From NCBI RefSeq assembly GCF_003086775.1, contig NZ_CP026001.1:124001-188000 (forward strand): a stretch of DNA of 64,000 nucleotides. The letters run 5' to 3'. Shown here one piece after another: positions 28,611-37,764 of this stretch. The notes beneath the pieces are model-generated. The model saw only the letters and a list, made by a program, of their open reading frames with translations. It did no database searches and was not told where the DNA came from. The stretch is from Stenotrophomonas sp. ZAC14D1_NAIMI4_1. Its GTDB lineage: Bacteria; Pseudomonadota; Gammaproteobacteria; Xanthomonadales; Xanthomonadaceae. Position 1 is the first letter of the stretch; every line of letters starts with the position of its first letter. Made by a program: the position numbers and the translations under genes.

Positions 28611-29402
28611 ATGACTTCCCCCACTCCGGCCCCCCGTGGCGGCGTGGCGCGTGTGTGCCGTTACCTGTACCGCGTACCGCTGCTGTTGGTCCACATCCTC
28701 GTGTTCCTGCCGTTGATCCTGATCGGCATGCTTCCGCCGTGGGGCGAACTGCGCGTGGGCGACGCCACCTTCGGTGCCAAGGTCGTCAACTGGTGGCAGG
28801 GCGGCCTGATGTGGATCTTCGGCTTCCGCCTGGCGCAGATCGGCACGCCGCTGCCGGGCGCGGTGCTGTTCGTCGCCAACCACGTCAGCTGGGTGGATAT
28901 CTCCATCCTGCACAGCCAGCGCATGATGGGCTTCGTCGCCAAGCGCGAGATCGCCAGCTGGCCGGTGGTGGGCTGGCTGGCCGCGCGCGGGCAGACCATC
29001 TTCCACCAGCGTGGCAACACCGAATCGCTCGGTGGGGTGATGCAGGTGATGGCCGACCGCCTGCGCGACGGCAAGGCGGTGGGCGTGTTCCCGGAAGGGC
29101 GTACCCGTGGCGGCCACGAAGTGGGCCCGTTCCATGCGCGCATCTTCCAGGCCGCGGTTGAAACCGGCGTGCCGGTGCAGCCCGTGGCCCTGGTCTACGG
29201 CACCGGTGGCGATGCCCAGACCATCGTGGCCTTCGGGCCGGGCGAGAGTTTCTTCGCCAATTTCCTGCGCCTGCTCGGTGAGCCGGCGCGACGTGCGGAA
29301 GTGCACTTCCTGGCACCGATCGGTGCCCAGGACCTGGAAGGCCGTCGACGCATCGCGGAAACCTCGCGCGCGCGCATCGTGGCGGCGATGAGCGGGGAGT
29401 GA
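28611..29402 (+). CDS. PlsC-like 1-acyl-glycerol-3-phosphate acyltransferase family protein
   Basis: 263 residues from the ATG at 28611. Two hydrophobic stretches lie at residues 20-45; the acyltransferase H-x4-D motif is NHVSWVD (His 91, Asp 96) and block III is GVFPEGRTRGG near residue 157. It transfers an acyl group to a lysophospholipid or glycolipid at the inner membrane. The housekeeping plsC is expected elsewhere, so this may be a specialised enzyme linked to the adjacent lipid genes. The YheT-like hydrolase follows 7 bases later, probably on the same transcript. Confidence 0.88.
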   Translation: MTSPTPAPRGGVARVCRYLYRVPLLLVHILVFLPLILIGMLPPWGELRVGDATFGAKVVNWWQGGLMWIFGFRLAQIGTPLPGAVLFVANHVSWVDISILHSQRMMGFVAKREIASWPVVGWLAARGQTIFHQRGNTESLGGVMQVMADRLRDGKAVGVFPEGRTRGGHEVGPFHARIFQAAVETGVPVQPVALVYGTGGDAQTIVAFGPGESFFANFLRLLGEPARRAEVHFLAPIGAQDLEGRRRIAETSRARIVAAMSGE

Positions 29403-29409
29403 GCGTGCG

Positions 29410-30444
29410 GTGGCACTGATCCCGCCACCCCTGCTGGACGCCGGCACGCCGACGCTGCATGCGGCTGACTACCAGCCGCCGCGCTGGCTGCGCAATCCGC
29501 ACCTGCAGTCCATGCTCAGCTCCAGCCGCATGCGCCTCCAGCGCGGCCTGCTGCTGCTGGCCGCCACCGGTGCGGTCAGTGAAGAACTGATCCTCGATGG
29601 CGGCGACGGCGTGCGCCTGCAGGGCTGGCACAGCCACATCGAAGGCCGCGAGCCGAAGGGCATGGCCCTGCTGCTGCATGGCTGGGAAGGCAGCGCCGAA
29701 TCCAGCTACATGCGCATGGCGGCCGCGCGCATGATCGACCAGGGCTTCGACGTGGTGCGGCTGAACTTCCGCGACCACGGCAACACCCACCACCTCAACC
29801 CCGGCATCTTCCACTCCAACCGCATCGATGAAGTGGTGCAGGCGGCCGGTGACGTCGCCCGGCGCTGGCCGGACCTGCCGCTGGTGGCGGCGGGCTATTC
29901 GCTAGGCGGCAACTTCGTGCTGCGCCTGGCCCTGCGCGCGCCGGCAGCCGGCGTGCCGCTGCAGCGGGTGGCCTCGGTGTGCCCGGTGCTGGACCCGGCG
30001 CTGACCATGGACAGCATCGAGAGCGGCCCGGCGATGTACGACTGGTACTTCCGCCGCAAGTGGGCTGGCTCGCTGCGCCGCAAGCGCGACCTGTTCCCCG
30101 AACTGAGCGACTGCGACGACCGCGTGCTGAAGCTGGACATCCGCGCGCTGACCGCGTGGCTGGTGGAACGGCATACCGATTTCGGCTCGCTGCAGGCGTA
30201 CTTCGATGGCTACTCGATCGCGGGCGATCGCCTGTCCACCCTGCAGGTGCCGGCCGACATCCTGATGGCCCAGGATGATCCGGTCATTCCCTATTCCACC
30301 TTCAGCAACTGGCAGCTGCCGCAGCAGGCGCGGCTGGAAACCGCCTGCTGGGGCGGCCACTGCGGGTTCCTGGAAAACTGGCGCGGCGACGGCTTCTCCG
30401 AACGCTGGGTGGCCCAGCGCCTGCAACGGGTGCTGGCGGGCTGA
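29410..30444 (+). CDS. YheT-family alpha/beta hydrolase
   Basis: 344 residues from a GTG at 29410. The YheT signature RNPHLQSML is at residues 29-37. The nucleophile elbow is GYSLGGN (Ser near residue 162), with VVRLNFRDHGNTHHLNPGIF upstream and the catalytic His in GGHCGFLENW near 319. E. coli YheT is a hydrolase of unknown physiological substrate; the family includes human ABHD1/ABHD3, which act on lipids. It follows the acyltransferase directly, which supports lipid acyl turnover as the context. Confidence 0.88.
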   Translation: MALIPPPLLDAGTPTLHAADYQPPRWLRNPHLQSMLSSSRMRLQRGLLLLAATGAVSEELILDGGDGVRLQGWHSHIEGREPKGMALLLHGWEGSAESSYMRMAAARMIDQGFDVVRLNFRDHGNTHHLNPGIFHSNRIDEVVQAAGDVARRWPDLPLVAAGYSLGGNFVLRLALRAPAAGVPLQRVASVCPVLDPALTMDSIESGPAMYDWYFRRKWAGSLRRKRDLFPELSDCDDRVLKLDIRALTAWLVERHTDFGSLQAYFDGYSIAGDRLSTLQVPADILMAQDDPVIPYSTFSNWQLPQQARLETACWGGHCGFLENWRGDGFSERWVAQRLQRVLAG

Positions 30445-30500
30445 ACCGGCGTCGGCGCGCAGCCCGCTACAATGCGGGTTTGCCATTGAAGCGGACTGCC

Positions 30501-32573
30501 ATGCAAGACCAGATCCTCCAGGCCCTGCGCCAGAACGATGCCGCACAGGCCGTGCAGCTGGCACAGGCGTGGGTGCACGACGAACCCGGCCAGGCCCAGG
30601 CCCACCGCTGGCTGGCGCTTGCGCTGCAGCAGCAGGACCAGCCCGAAGCCGCAATGGACGCCCTGCAGCAGGCACTGCAGCTGGCCCCGGACGATGCACA
30701 GCTGCACCTGCAGCAGGCCGGCCTGCTGCTGGCCCAGCATCGCTACGAAGGCGCCGACGAAGCACTGCTGCGCACCACCGAACTCAACCCGAACGCCTTC
30801 GAGGCCTACCTGATGCAGGCGCATCTGGCGATCGGCCGCAACGACATCGATACCGCCGCGCGGCAGGCCACGATGGCCGCCAGGCTGGAGCCGGAACATC
30901 CGGAAGTGCTGGCGCTGCAGGGCATGGTGGCCCTGTACCGCGACGACGCCGACCGTGCCGTGCAGCTGCTGTCCGAAGCCGCCCGGCAGATGCCCAACGA
31001 CCCGCGCGTGCTGTATGCACTGGGCTCGGCCTACCAGGCCAAGGACATGCTGGCCTTCGCCGAGCAGGCCTTCCGCCGCGTGATCGAGATCAACCCGAAG
31101 ATGACCAGCCTGCATGGCCAGGTGGTGCAGCTGGCGTTGCGCCAGGGCAATGTCGAGGCCGCCCACCAGCAGCTGCAGCAGGCGCTGCAGGTGCCGGGCC
31201 TGGATACGCCGGCGCTGCAGCGGTTGGGCGCGGAGATCGCGCTGCAGGCCGACCAGCCGATGCAGGCACTGGAGCAGCTGCGGCCGATGCTGAAGGCCAA
31301 CCCGGACGACCGTCGCACGGTCGAGCTGCTGCTGGCCTGCTGGCAGCGCCTGGGCCGCGAAGAAGAAGCCCGCACCGAACTGGACGCCGTACTGGCCGAG
31401 CACACCCAGCTGCCGCACCTGTGGCTGGCGCGGCTGGCACCGGAGGGCTTCGGCAGCCCGGGCGCGGTGGCCGTGGCTGACCGCTGGATCGAGGCCATGC
31501 CCGAGTTCGTGCCCGCCCTGGAAGCGCGCCTGCGCCTGCATGAAGCGGCCGGCGAAGGCGACGCCGTGGAGGCGATCGCCCGTCGCATCATCGCCGTGGA
31601 GCCGGGCCGCATCAGTGGTGAAACCCGCCTGGTCGCCGCGCTGCTGGCGCGTGATCCGGCGGCAGCCGTCGCCCACGTGCAGGGCCTGATCGACACTGCG
31701 CCTGAAGGCCGCCGCATCGAGCTGCGCACCTGGCTGGGCGAACTCCTGGACCAGGCCGGCCAGCCGCGTGACGCGCTGCGCACCTGGCTGGAACTGCAGG
31801 CCGAACAGAGCGCGCAGCGCCTGCCGCTGCCGCCGCAGGCCAAGGCACCGCCGAGCTGGCCCGACCTTGGCGAGGTCGACGCAGAAAGCGCTGCGTCCGC
31901 GCCGATCTTCCTGTGGGGCGCACCGGGCTCGGGCGTGGAACGCGTGGCGGTCACCCTCACCGGGGCCAGCCCGGTGATGCGCAGCGACCGCTTCGGCCAT
32001 ACCCCGCCGGACGATGCCTTTCAGAACTACTTCACCCTGCAGAAGCTGGCCTCGGGCGACCTCAGCCCGGACGGCCTGGTGAGCGGCTGGCGTGACACGC
32101 TGCGCAAGCGCGGCCTGCAGAACGACACCGTCATCGACTGGCTGCTGTGGTGGGACAACGCCCTGCTGTGGTCGCTGCGCCCGCACCTGCCGCAGGGCCG
32201 CCTGCTGGTGGTGCTGCGCGACCCGCGCGACATGCTGCTGGACTGGATCGCCTACGGCGCGCCGGCCCCGTTCGCGGTCAACAACGTGGCCGAAGTGGCG
32301 GAGTGGCTGGCCCGTTCGATGGCCCAGGTGGCCACCCTGCACGAACAGGACCTGTACCCGCACCTGCTGATGCGCATGGACGACGTGGGCGATGACCCGC
32401 GCGTGGTTGCGGGCATGCTGCAGGAGCTGTTCAACACCTCGATCCCGCCGGCCGAGCGCATCGGTCCGCCGCGTTTCCCGGCCGGTCACTGGCGCCACTA
32501 CAGCGACGTCATGAGTGCCGCGTTCGATCTGCTGACCCCGGTCGCGGTGCGACTGGGCTATCCCGAAGCGTAA
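30501..32573 (+). CDS. Tetratricopeptide repeat protein with C-terminal sulfotransferase-like domain
   Basis: 690 residues from the ATG at 30501; an in-frame TTG lies upstream at 30480. Residues 1-430 are about ten TPRs (for example AHRWLALALQQQDQPEAAMD, AQLHLQQAGLLLAQHRYEGA). The last 230 residues carry a sulfotransferase pattern: a PAPS phosphate loop WGAPGSGVERVAVTL and the 3'-phosphate motif VVLRDPRDMLLDW. TPR-sulfotransferase fusions are common in Xanthomonadaceae; the acceptor is unknown. There is no PAPS-synthesis gene in the window. The PEBP gene starts 12 bases downstream. Confidence 0.87.
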   Translation: MQDQILQALRQNDAAQAVQLAQAWVHDEPGQAQAHRWLALALQQQDQPEAAMDALQQALQLAPDDAQLHLQQAGLLLAQHRYEGADEALLRTTELNPNAFEAYLMQAHLAIGRNDIDTAARQATMAARLEPEHPEVLALQGMVALYRDDADRAVQLLSEAARQMPNDPRVLYALGSAYQAKDMLAFAEQAFRRVIEINPKMTSLHGQVVQLALRQGNVEAAHQQLQQALQVPGLDTPALQRLGAEIALQADQPMQALEQLRPMLKANPDDRRTVELLLACWQRLGREEEARTELDAVLAEHTQLPHLWLARLAPEGFGSPGAVAVADRWIEAMPEFVPALEARLRLHEAAGEGDAVEAIARRIIAVEPGRISGETRLVAALLARDPAAAVAHVQGLIDTAPEGRRIELRTWLGELLDQAGQPRDALRTWLELQAEQSAQRLPLPPQAKAPPSWPDLGEVDAESAASAPIFLWGAPGSGVERVAVTLTGASPVMRSDRFGHTPPDDAFQNYFTLQKLASGDLSPDGLVSGWRDTLRKRGLQNDTVIDWLLWWDNALLWSLRPHLPQGRLLVVLRDPRDMLLDWIAYGAPAPFAVNNVAEVAEWLARSMAQVATLHEQDLYPHLLMRMDDVGDDPRVVAGMLQELFNTSIPPAERIGPPRFPAGHWRHYSDVMSAAFDLLTPVAVRLGYPEA

Positions 32574-32584
32574 GGAGCCATTGC

Positions 32585-33193
32585 ATGCAGTTGAACAGCA
32601 ACAGCATCACCCCCGGAGCCCCGATCGACCGCGAGTTCGCAGCCGGTGATGCCGACGGCTTCGCGCCGGACCGCAACCCGCACCTGGCGTGGAGTGGCGT
32701 GCCCGAGGGCACGCGCTCGTTCCTGCTGGTGTGCGTCGACCCGGACGTGCCGACCGTGCCGGACACGGTCGGCCGCACCGACATGACCGTGCCGCGCGAC
32801 CAGCCGCGCTGCGATTTCGTGCACTGGGTGATGGCCGATATCCCGGCCTCGGTGCAGGAGATCGCCGCGGGCAGCTGCAGCGATGGCTTCGTTGCCAAGG
32901 GCAAGCCGGCACCGGCCGGCCCGGCGGGCAGCCGCCAGGGCGTGAACGACTTCACCGGCTGGTTTGCCGGCAACCCGGACATGGCCGGCGATTACCTGGG
33001 CTACGACGGCCCGTACCCGCCGTTCAACGATGAGCGCGTGCACCGCTACTTCTTCCGCGTGTTCGCGCTGGACGTGGCGACGCTCGACCTGGCGCAGCGC
33101 TTCACCGCAGCCGATGCCTACCGCGCCATGCACGGCCACGTGCTGGCCGAAGCCACGCTGCACGGCACCTACACGCTGAACCCCGCGCTGTAA
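32585..33193 (+). CDS. YbhB/YbcL-family PEBP protein
   Basis: 202 residues. The PEBP core is present: NPHLAWSGVPEGTRSFLLVCVDPD near residue 31, the DFVHWVMADIPA strand near 78, and GYDGPYPPFNDERVHRYFFRVFALD near 140. These proteins bind phospholipid head groups; bacterial members are of unknown role. No signal peptide, so it is cytosolic. It is followed by a palindrome at 33199-33225, then by the SMAG cluster. Confidence 0.92.
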   Translation: MQLNSNSITPGAPIDREFAAGDADGFAPDRNPHLAWSGVPEGTRSFLLVCVDPDVPTVPDTVGRTDMTVPRDQPRCDFVHWVMADIPASVQEIAAGSCSDGFVAKGKPAPAGPAGSRQGVNDFTGWFAGNPDMAGDYLGYDGPYPPFNDERVHRYFFRVFALDVATLDLAQRFTAADAYRAMHGHVLAEATLHGTYTLNPAL

Positions 33194-33198
33194 CCCAG

Positions 33199-33225
33199 GC
33201 AACGCCGGCCGCTGGCCGGCGTTGC
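33199..33225. terminator. Palindrome after PEBP gene, possible terminator
   Basis: A perfect 27-base palindrome (gcaacgccggccgctggccg and its mirror) begins six bases after the PEBP stop. It resembles the palindrome at 13647 in sequence (ggccgctggcc). No T-tract. It probably doubles as a SMAG-class repeat. Confidence 0.55.
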
Positions 33226-33256
33226 CTTTCCGGGCGCTACGCAACCGCGTCGGGTG

Positions 33257-33742
33257 GTAGAGCCGGCCACCCGTCGGCATCCATCCACGCATGGCGTGGA
33301 TCTACCGCTCTGGTAGGTGCCGACCGTTGGTCGGCACGATCCCTCGGTGGTGGGTAGAGCCGGCCGCTGGCCGGCTGCGCCTTTCTGCATTCTGTAGAGC
33401 CGAGCCATGCTCGGCTGCGTTCCGCACTTCAAAAGCCAGCCGACTAACAGTCGGCTCTACCACTCGGTGCCCGGCCACCCGTCGGCATCCATCCACGCAT
33501 GGCGTGGATCTACCGCTCTGGTAGGTGCCGACCGTTGGTCGGCACGATCCCTCGGTGGTGGGTAGAGCCGGCCGCTGGCCGGCTGCGCCTTTCTGCTTTC
33601 TGTAGAGCCGAGCCATGCTCGGCTGCTCTTGCCTTCCACAACACAGTCGAGCATGGCTCGACTCTACAAAAGCACCGTTACGAAGAAGGGCGGCCCTGCG
33701 GCCGCCCTCCAGAAGCAAGCCGACTGGCAGTCGGCTCTACCA
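33257..33742. repeat. Cluster of SMAG palindromes with 208-bp tandem duplication
   Basis: About ten SMAG-type palindromes in both orientations, of several sequence subtypes: gtaggtgccgaccgttggtc (33313 and 33521), gtagagccggccgctggccg (33354 and 33562), gtagagccgagccatgctcg (33394 and 33602), and reversed forms ending ctac. The block 33265-33417 is repeated at 33473-33626 with a single noticed difference and a 208-base offset. Nothing coding is seen between the PEBP and META genes; these genes are convergent. Confidence 0.88.
33687..33708. terminator. GC-rich hairpin, possible terminator between convergent genes
   Basis: agggcggccctgcggccgccct, a strong stem-loop preceded by aagaag, between the SMAG units and the end of the META-domain gene. 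It would serve transcription arriving from 33757-34584. Confidence 0.5.
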
Positions 33743-33756
33743 GGCGTTGGTCGGCC

Positions 33757-34584
33757 TCAGCGCTCGGTGGCCGACTCGACCACCATGTCCAGCACGTAGG
33801 CCTGCGAGGGAGCGTCGGCCGGCGGGTTCTTCACCGCGAAGCGCTTCACGCGCACCACGTTGCGCACGCCGTCTTCGTGGGTATAGCCCTCGATGGTGCC
33901 GTAGAAGTTCTCGAACTTGCCGGGCTCACCCTGCTTCAGGCCCTTGTCGTCGAACTTCACTTCACGCACCTGCAGGCACTGGTAATCCGGAATCAGCGGG
34001 TGCGAGCACTTCTCGGTCTTCGCGGCCACTTCCAGGAACACGGTTTCGCCCGGGCCGCCGAAGCGGGTTTCGGCGGTGGGTTCCGGCGCGAACACCAGCA
34101 CGTCGCCCTTGGCGGTGGTCAGGGTCAGCGTGCCGTCGGCGTCCTGCGCGGTCTTCAACTCGCCCTGCAGGCGGCTGGAGACCGCTTCGTCCAGTGCCAT
34201 CAGCGCCTTGTCGGTGCAGGCCATCATGGTCGATGCCATCGCGCCCACCTTCAGCGTGCCGTTCTCCAGCGTGTAGCCACCGCCCAGGCGGTTGCAGGTG
34301 TTGCTCACCGACAGGCGGCCGTCGGCGAAGTCCAGGGTGACCGGCTTGTCATCGCGGGCAAACAGCGCATCGATGCGCTTGCCGTCGGCCGCGGTGGCCT
34401 GCTTCAGCAACCAGTGCTGGCTCTGCAGGCGCTGCTGATCCAGGTGCGCCAGCGTCTGCTGGTCCGCCGCCTTGGTCGCGGCCGGGGCCACGTCGTCGCC
34501 GCCGGGGCCGGCGGGGGCCGGGGTCTGGCTGCACGCGGCCAGCAGGGCCAGCGGGAGGAGGAGCAGGGTGAGCTTGCGGTTCAT
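33757..34584 (-). CDS. META and DUF4377 domain lipoprotein
   Basis: 275 residues. The lipobox LLLPLALLAACS gives Cys 18. The META domain spans about residues 55-150 (HWLLKQATAADGKRIDALFA, LSVSNTCNRLGGGYTLENG, MMACTDKALMALD), and the DUF4377 domain spans the last 110 residues (EVAAKTEKCSHPLIPDYQCL, VREVKFDD, FYGTIEGYTHEDGVRNVVRV). META domains occur in heat-shock HslJ and other envelope stress proteins. Probably outer-membrane facing the periplasm. It is monocistronic, 74 bases downstream of the uppP stop, and shares its strand. Confidence 0.9.
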   Translation of the reverse strand: MNRKLTLLLLPLALLAACSQTPAPAGPGGDDVAPAATKAADQQTLAHLDQQRLQSQHWLLKQATAADGKRIDALFARDDKPVTLDFADGRLSVSNTCNRLGGGYTLENGTLKVGAMASTMMACTDKALMALDEAVSSRLQGELKTAQDADGTLTLTTAKGDVLVFAPEPTAETRFGGPGETVFLEVAAKTEKCSHPLIPDYQCLQVREVKFDDKGLKQGEPGKFENFYGTIEGYTHEDGVRNVVRVKRFAVKNPPADAPSQAYVLDMVVESATER

Positions 34585-34658
34585 GGTGATGAGTCTCCTT
34601 GAGGAACCAGGGAAAACGGACCGGCGCCGGCGATGGGGTTGCCCGGCGCCGGCGCTGT

Positions 34659-35453
34659 TCAGCTACCGGCAGGCAACCAGAGCAGCAGTGCAGCGCCCAG
34701 GGCGATGCGGTAGATGGCGAACGCGGTGAATTTGTGCGACTTGATGTAGCCCATCAGCCACTTCACTACGACGAAGCCGGTGATGGCGGCGGCAACGAAG
34801 GCCACCCCGACGTCGGTCCAGTTCTCGCTGGCCAGGTTTCCTTCCTTGGCCAGTTCCAGGAAGGTGTAGGCACTGGCGGCGAACATGGTGGGAATACCCA
34901 GCAGGAACACGAACTCGGCGGCCGCCGCGCGGCGGCTCAGGCCCAGCAGCATGGCCAGGAAGATCGCCGAGGCCGAACGCGAGGTACCCGGGAACACGCC
35001 GGCCACCACCTGCGCCAGGCCCACGCCGATCGCCACGGTCCAGGTCACCTGGTCACGGTCGGGCAGGCGGGCGGTATAGGCCTCCACCAGCAGCATCCAG
35101 ACGCCGCCGATGATCAGCGCCCAGGCCACCGGGCCCACGGTCTCCGGCAGCGACCAGCCGGCCTTGCGCACCACCAGGCCGACCACGGCGGTCACCAGGA
35201 AGGCAGCGCCCAGCTTGAACACGTATTCGCGGTTCTCGCGCTGGCCGAAGCCGGTGGCCAGCTGCAGCAGGCGCTGGCGGAACACCAGCACCACGGCCAG
35301 GATCGCGCCGGCCTGGATGATGATGTTGAAGAAGTCCGAACGCGCGCCCAGCCAGTGCTGGGCGATCAGCAGGTGGCCGGTGCTGGAGATCGGCAGGAAT
35401 TCGGTGAGGCCTTCGAGGATGCCCAGCAACAGGGCGGAGAGCAGATCGGACAT
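34659..35453 (-). CDS. uppP: Undecaprenyl-diphosphatase
   Basis: 264 residues from the ATG at 35453. The BacA/UppP active-site blocks are EGLTEFLPISSTGHLLIA (residues 14-31) and FPGTSRSASAIFLAML near 165. Seven to eight hydrophobic helices complete the fold. It dephosphorylates undecaprenyl pyrophosphate at the inner membrane to recycle the lipid carrier for peptidoglycan and other cell-wall polymers; it confers bacitracin tolerance. The gene is divergent from glnA, so 35454-35676 holds both promoters. Confidence 0.95.
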   Translation of the reverse strand: MSDLLSALLLGILEGLTEFLPISSTGHLLIAQHWLGARSDFFNIIIQAGAILAVVLVFRQRLLQLATGFGQRENREYVFKLGAAFLVTAVVGLVVRKAGWSLPETVGPVAWALIIGGVWMLLVEAYTARLPDRDQVTWTVAIGVGLAQVVAGVFPGTSRSASAIFLAMLLGLSRRAAAAEFVFLLGIPTMFAASAYTFLELAKEGNLASENWTDVGVAFVAAAITGFVVVKWLMGYIKSHKFTAFAIYRIALGAALLLWLPAGS

Positions 35454-35513
35454 GGGTGGAATGGGCGCCGTCAGCGGAAGGAAGAAGGTCGAGAGGATAG
35501 ACGATCCCCGCCG

Positions 35514-35528
35514 CACCAAACGGGTGCG
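35514..35528. promoter_or_regulatory. NtrC-like site 1 upstream of glnA
   Basis: GCACCAAACGGGTGC fits the NtrC half-site pattern GCAC-N7-GTGC. It lies about 100 bases upstream of the sigma-54 promoter, a usual enhancer distance. Confidence 0.65.
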
Positions 35529-35541
35529 CGGGGGCATGCAT

Positions 35542-35556
35542 GCACTTCTTTGGTGC
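35542..35556. promoter_or_regulatory. NtrC-like site 2 upstream of glnA
   Basis: GCACTTCTTTGGTGC, again GCAC-N7-GTGC, centred 28 bases downstream of site 1. Two tandem sites are typical of NtrC enhancers. It lies about 65 bases before the sigma-54 promoter. Confidence 0.7.
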
Positions 35557-35620
35557 GCGCCGGCCCGCACCACGCCGGGGCGTGCTGTTTGAAATCAACA
35601 ACTTGCAGATTCGAAAAAGT

Positions 35621-35636
35621 TGGCACGGTCATTGCT
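35621..35636 (+). promoter_or_regulatory. Sigma-54 promoter of glnA
   Basis: TGGCACGGTCATTGCT, matching the consensus TGGCAC-N5-TTGCW, with GG and GC exactly 10 bases apart. The glnA ATG is 41 bases downstream of its end. Expected to be activated by phosphorylated NtrC at the upstream sites. Confidence 0.92.
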
Positions 35637-35676
35637 CCACCTCAGTAGGCATTCATCCCCATCCGAGGTCGTACCG

Positions 35677-37086
35677 ATGTCCGTGGAAACCGTTGAGAAG
35701 CTGATCAAGGACAACCAGATCGAGTTCGTCGATCTGCGTTTCGTGGATATGCGTGGCGTCGAACAGCACGTCACCTTCCCGGTCAGCATCATCGAACCGT
35801 CGCTGTTCGAAGAAGGCAAGATGTTCGACGGCAGCTCCATCGCCGGCTGGAAGGGCATCAACGAATCGGACATGGTCCTGCTGCCGGACCCGGCCAGCGC
35901 CTATGTCGATCCGTTCTACGCCGATCCGACCATCGTGATCAGCTGCGACATCCTCGACCCGGCCACCATGCAGCCGTACGGCCGCTGCCCGCGCGGCATC
36001 GCCAAGCGCGCCGAGGCCTACCTGAAGTCCTCCGGCATCGCCGAAACCGCGTTCTTCGGCCCGGAGCCGGAATTCTTCATCTTCGATTCGGTCCGTTTCG
36101 CCAATGAAATGGGCAACACCTTCTTCAAGGTCGATTCGGAAGAAGCGGCCTGGAACAGCGGCGCCAAGTACGACGGCGCCAACAGCGGCTACCGTCCGGG
36201 CGTGAAGGGCGGTTACTTCCCCGTTCCGCCGACCGACACCCTGCACGACCTGCGCGCTGAAATGTGCAAGACGCTGGAACAGGTCGGCATCGAAGTGGAA
36301 GTGCAGCACCACGAAGTGGCCACTGCCGGCCAGTGCGAGATCGGCACCAAGTTCAGCACCCTGGTGCAGAAGGCCGACGAACTGCTGCGCATGAAGTACG
36401 TCATCAAGAACGTGGCGCACCGCAACGGCAAGACCGTCACCTTCATGCCCAAGCCGATCGTCGGCGACAACGGCAGCGGCATGCACGTGCACCAGTCGCT
36501 GTCCAAGGGCGGCACCAACCTGTTCTCCGGTGACGGCTACGGCGGCCTGAGCCAGATGGCGCTGTGGTACATCGGCGGCATCTTCAAGCACGCCAAGGCC
36601 ATCAACGCCTTCGCCAACTCGGGCACCAACAGCTACAAGCGCCTGGTGCCGGGCTTCGAAGCCCCGGTGATGCTGGCCTACTCGGCCCGCAACCGTTCGG
36701 CCTCGTGCCGCATTCCGTGGGTGTCCAACCCGAAGGCGCGCCGCATCGAAATGCGCTTCCCCGATCCGATCCAGTCGGGCTACCTGACCTTCACCGCGCT
36801 GATGATGGCCGGCCTGGACGGCATCAAGAACCAGATCGACCCGGGCGCACCGAGCGACAAGGACCTGTACGACCTGCCGCCGGAAGAAGAGAAGCTGATC
36901 CCGCAGGTCTGCTCCTCGCTGGACCAGGCCCTGGAAGCGCTGGACAAGGACCGCGAGTTCCTCAAGGCCGGCGGCGTGATGAGCGATGACTTCATCGACG
37001 GCTATATCGCGCTGAAGATGCAGGAAGTGACCAAGTTCCGCGCGGCCACCCACCCGCTGGAATACCAGCTGTACTACGCCAACTGA
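35677..37086 (+). CDS. glnA: Glutamine synthetase, type I
   Basis: 469 residues from the ATG at 35677 ([20 protein letters not shown]), the standard length of type I-beta enzymes. Active-site blocks are [29 protein letters not shown], and the [14 protein letters not shown]-binding segment; the adenylylation loop [11 protein letters not shown] places the modified Tyr at residue 398. It makes glutamine from glutamate, ammonia and ATP and is controlled by GlnE adenylylation. The upstream sigma-54 promoter and NtrC-like sites show nitrogen control. It is followed by a hairpin at 37093 and 318 bases later by glnK. Confidence 0.98.
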   Translation: MSVETVEKLIKDNQIEFVDLRFVDMRGVEQHVTFPVSIIEPSLFEEGKMFDGSSIAGWKGINESDMVLLPDPASAYVDPFYADPTIVISCDILDPATMQPYGRCPRGIAKRAEAYLKSSGIAETAFFGPEPEFFIFDSVRFANEMGNTFFKVDSEEAAWNSGAKYDGANSGYRPGVKGGYFPVPPTDTLHDLRAEMCKTLEQVGIEVEVQHHEVATAGQCEIGTKFSTLVQKADELLRMKYVIKNVAHRNGKTVTFMPKPIVGDNGSGMHVHQSLSKGGTNLFSGDGYGGLSQMALWYIGGIFKHAKAINAFANSGTNSYKRLVPGFEAPVMLAYSARNRSASCRIPWVSNPKARRIEMRFPDPIQSGYLTFTALMMAGLDGIKNQIDPGAPSDKDLYDLPPEEEKLIPQVCSSLDQALEALDKDREFLKAGGVMSDDFIDGYIALKMQEVTKFRAATHPLEYQLYYAN

Positions 37087-37743
<657 letters not shown>

Positions 37744-37764
37744 CCCCTTCCGGAGACTCCCCCA

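Noticed and set aside
33499..34602. Open frame of 367 codons across the SMAG cluster and META lipoprotein gene
   Set aside because: Its first part is palindromic repeats; the second part is antisense to a lipoprotein with clear META and DUF4377 motifs.
35581..35610. Possible third NtrC site (gcaccacgccggggcgtgc)
   Set aside because: The spacing between GCAC and GTGC is 11, not 7, so it does not fit the NtrC pattern.
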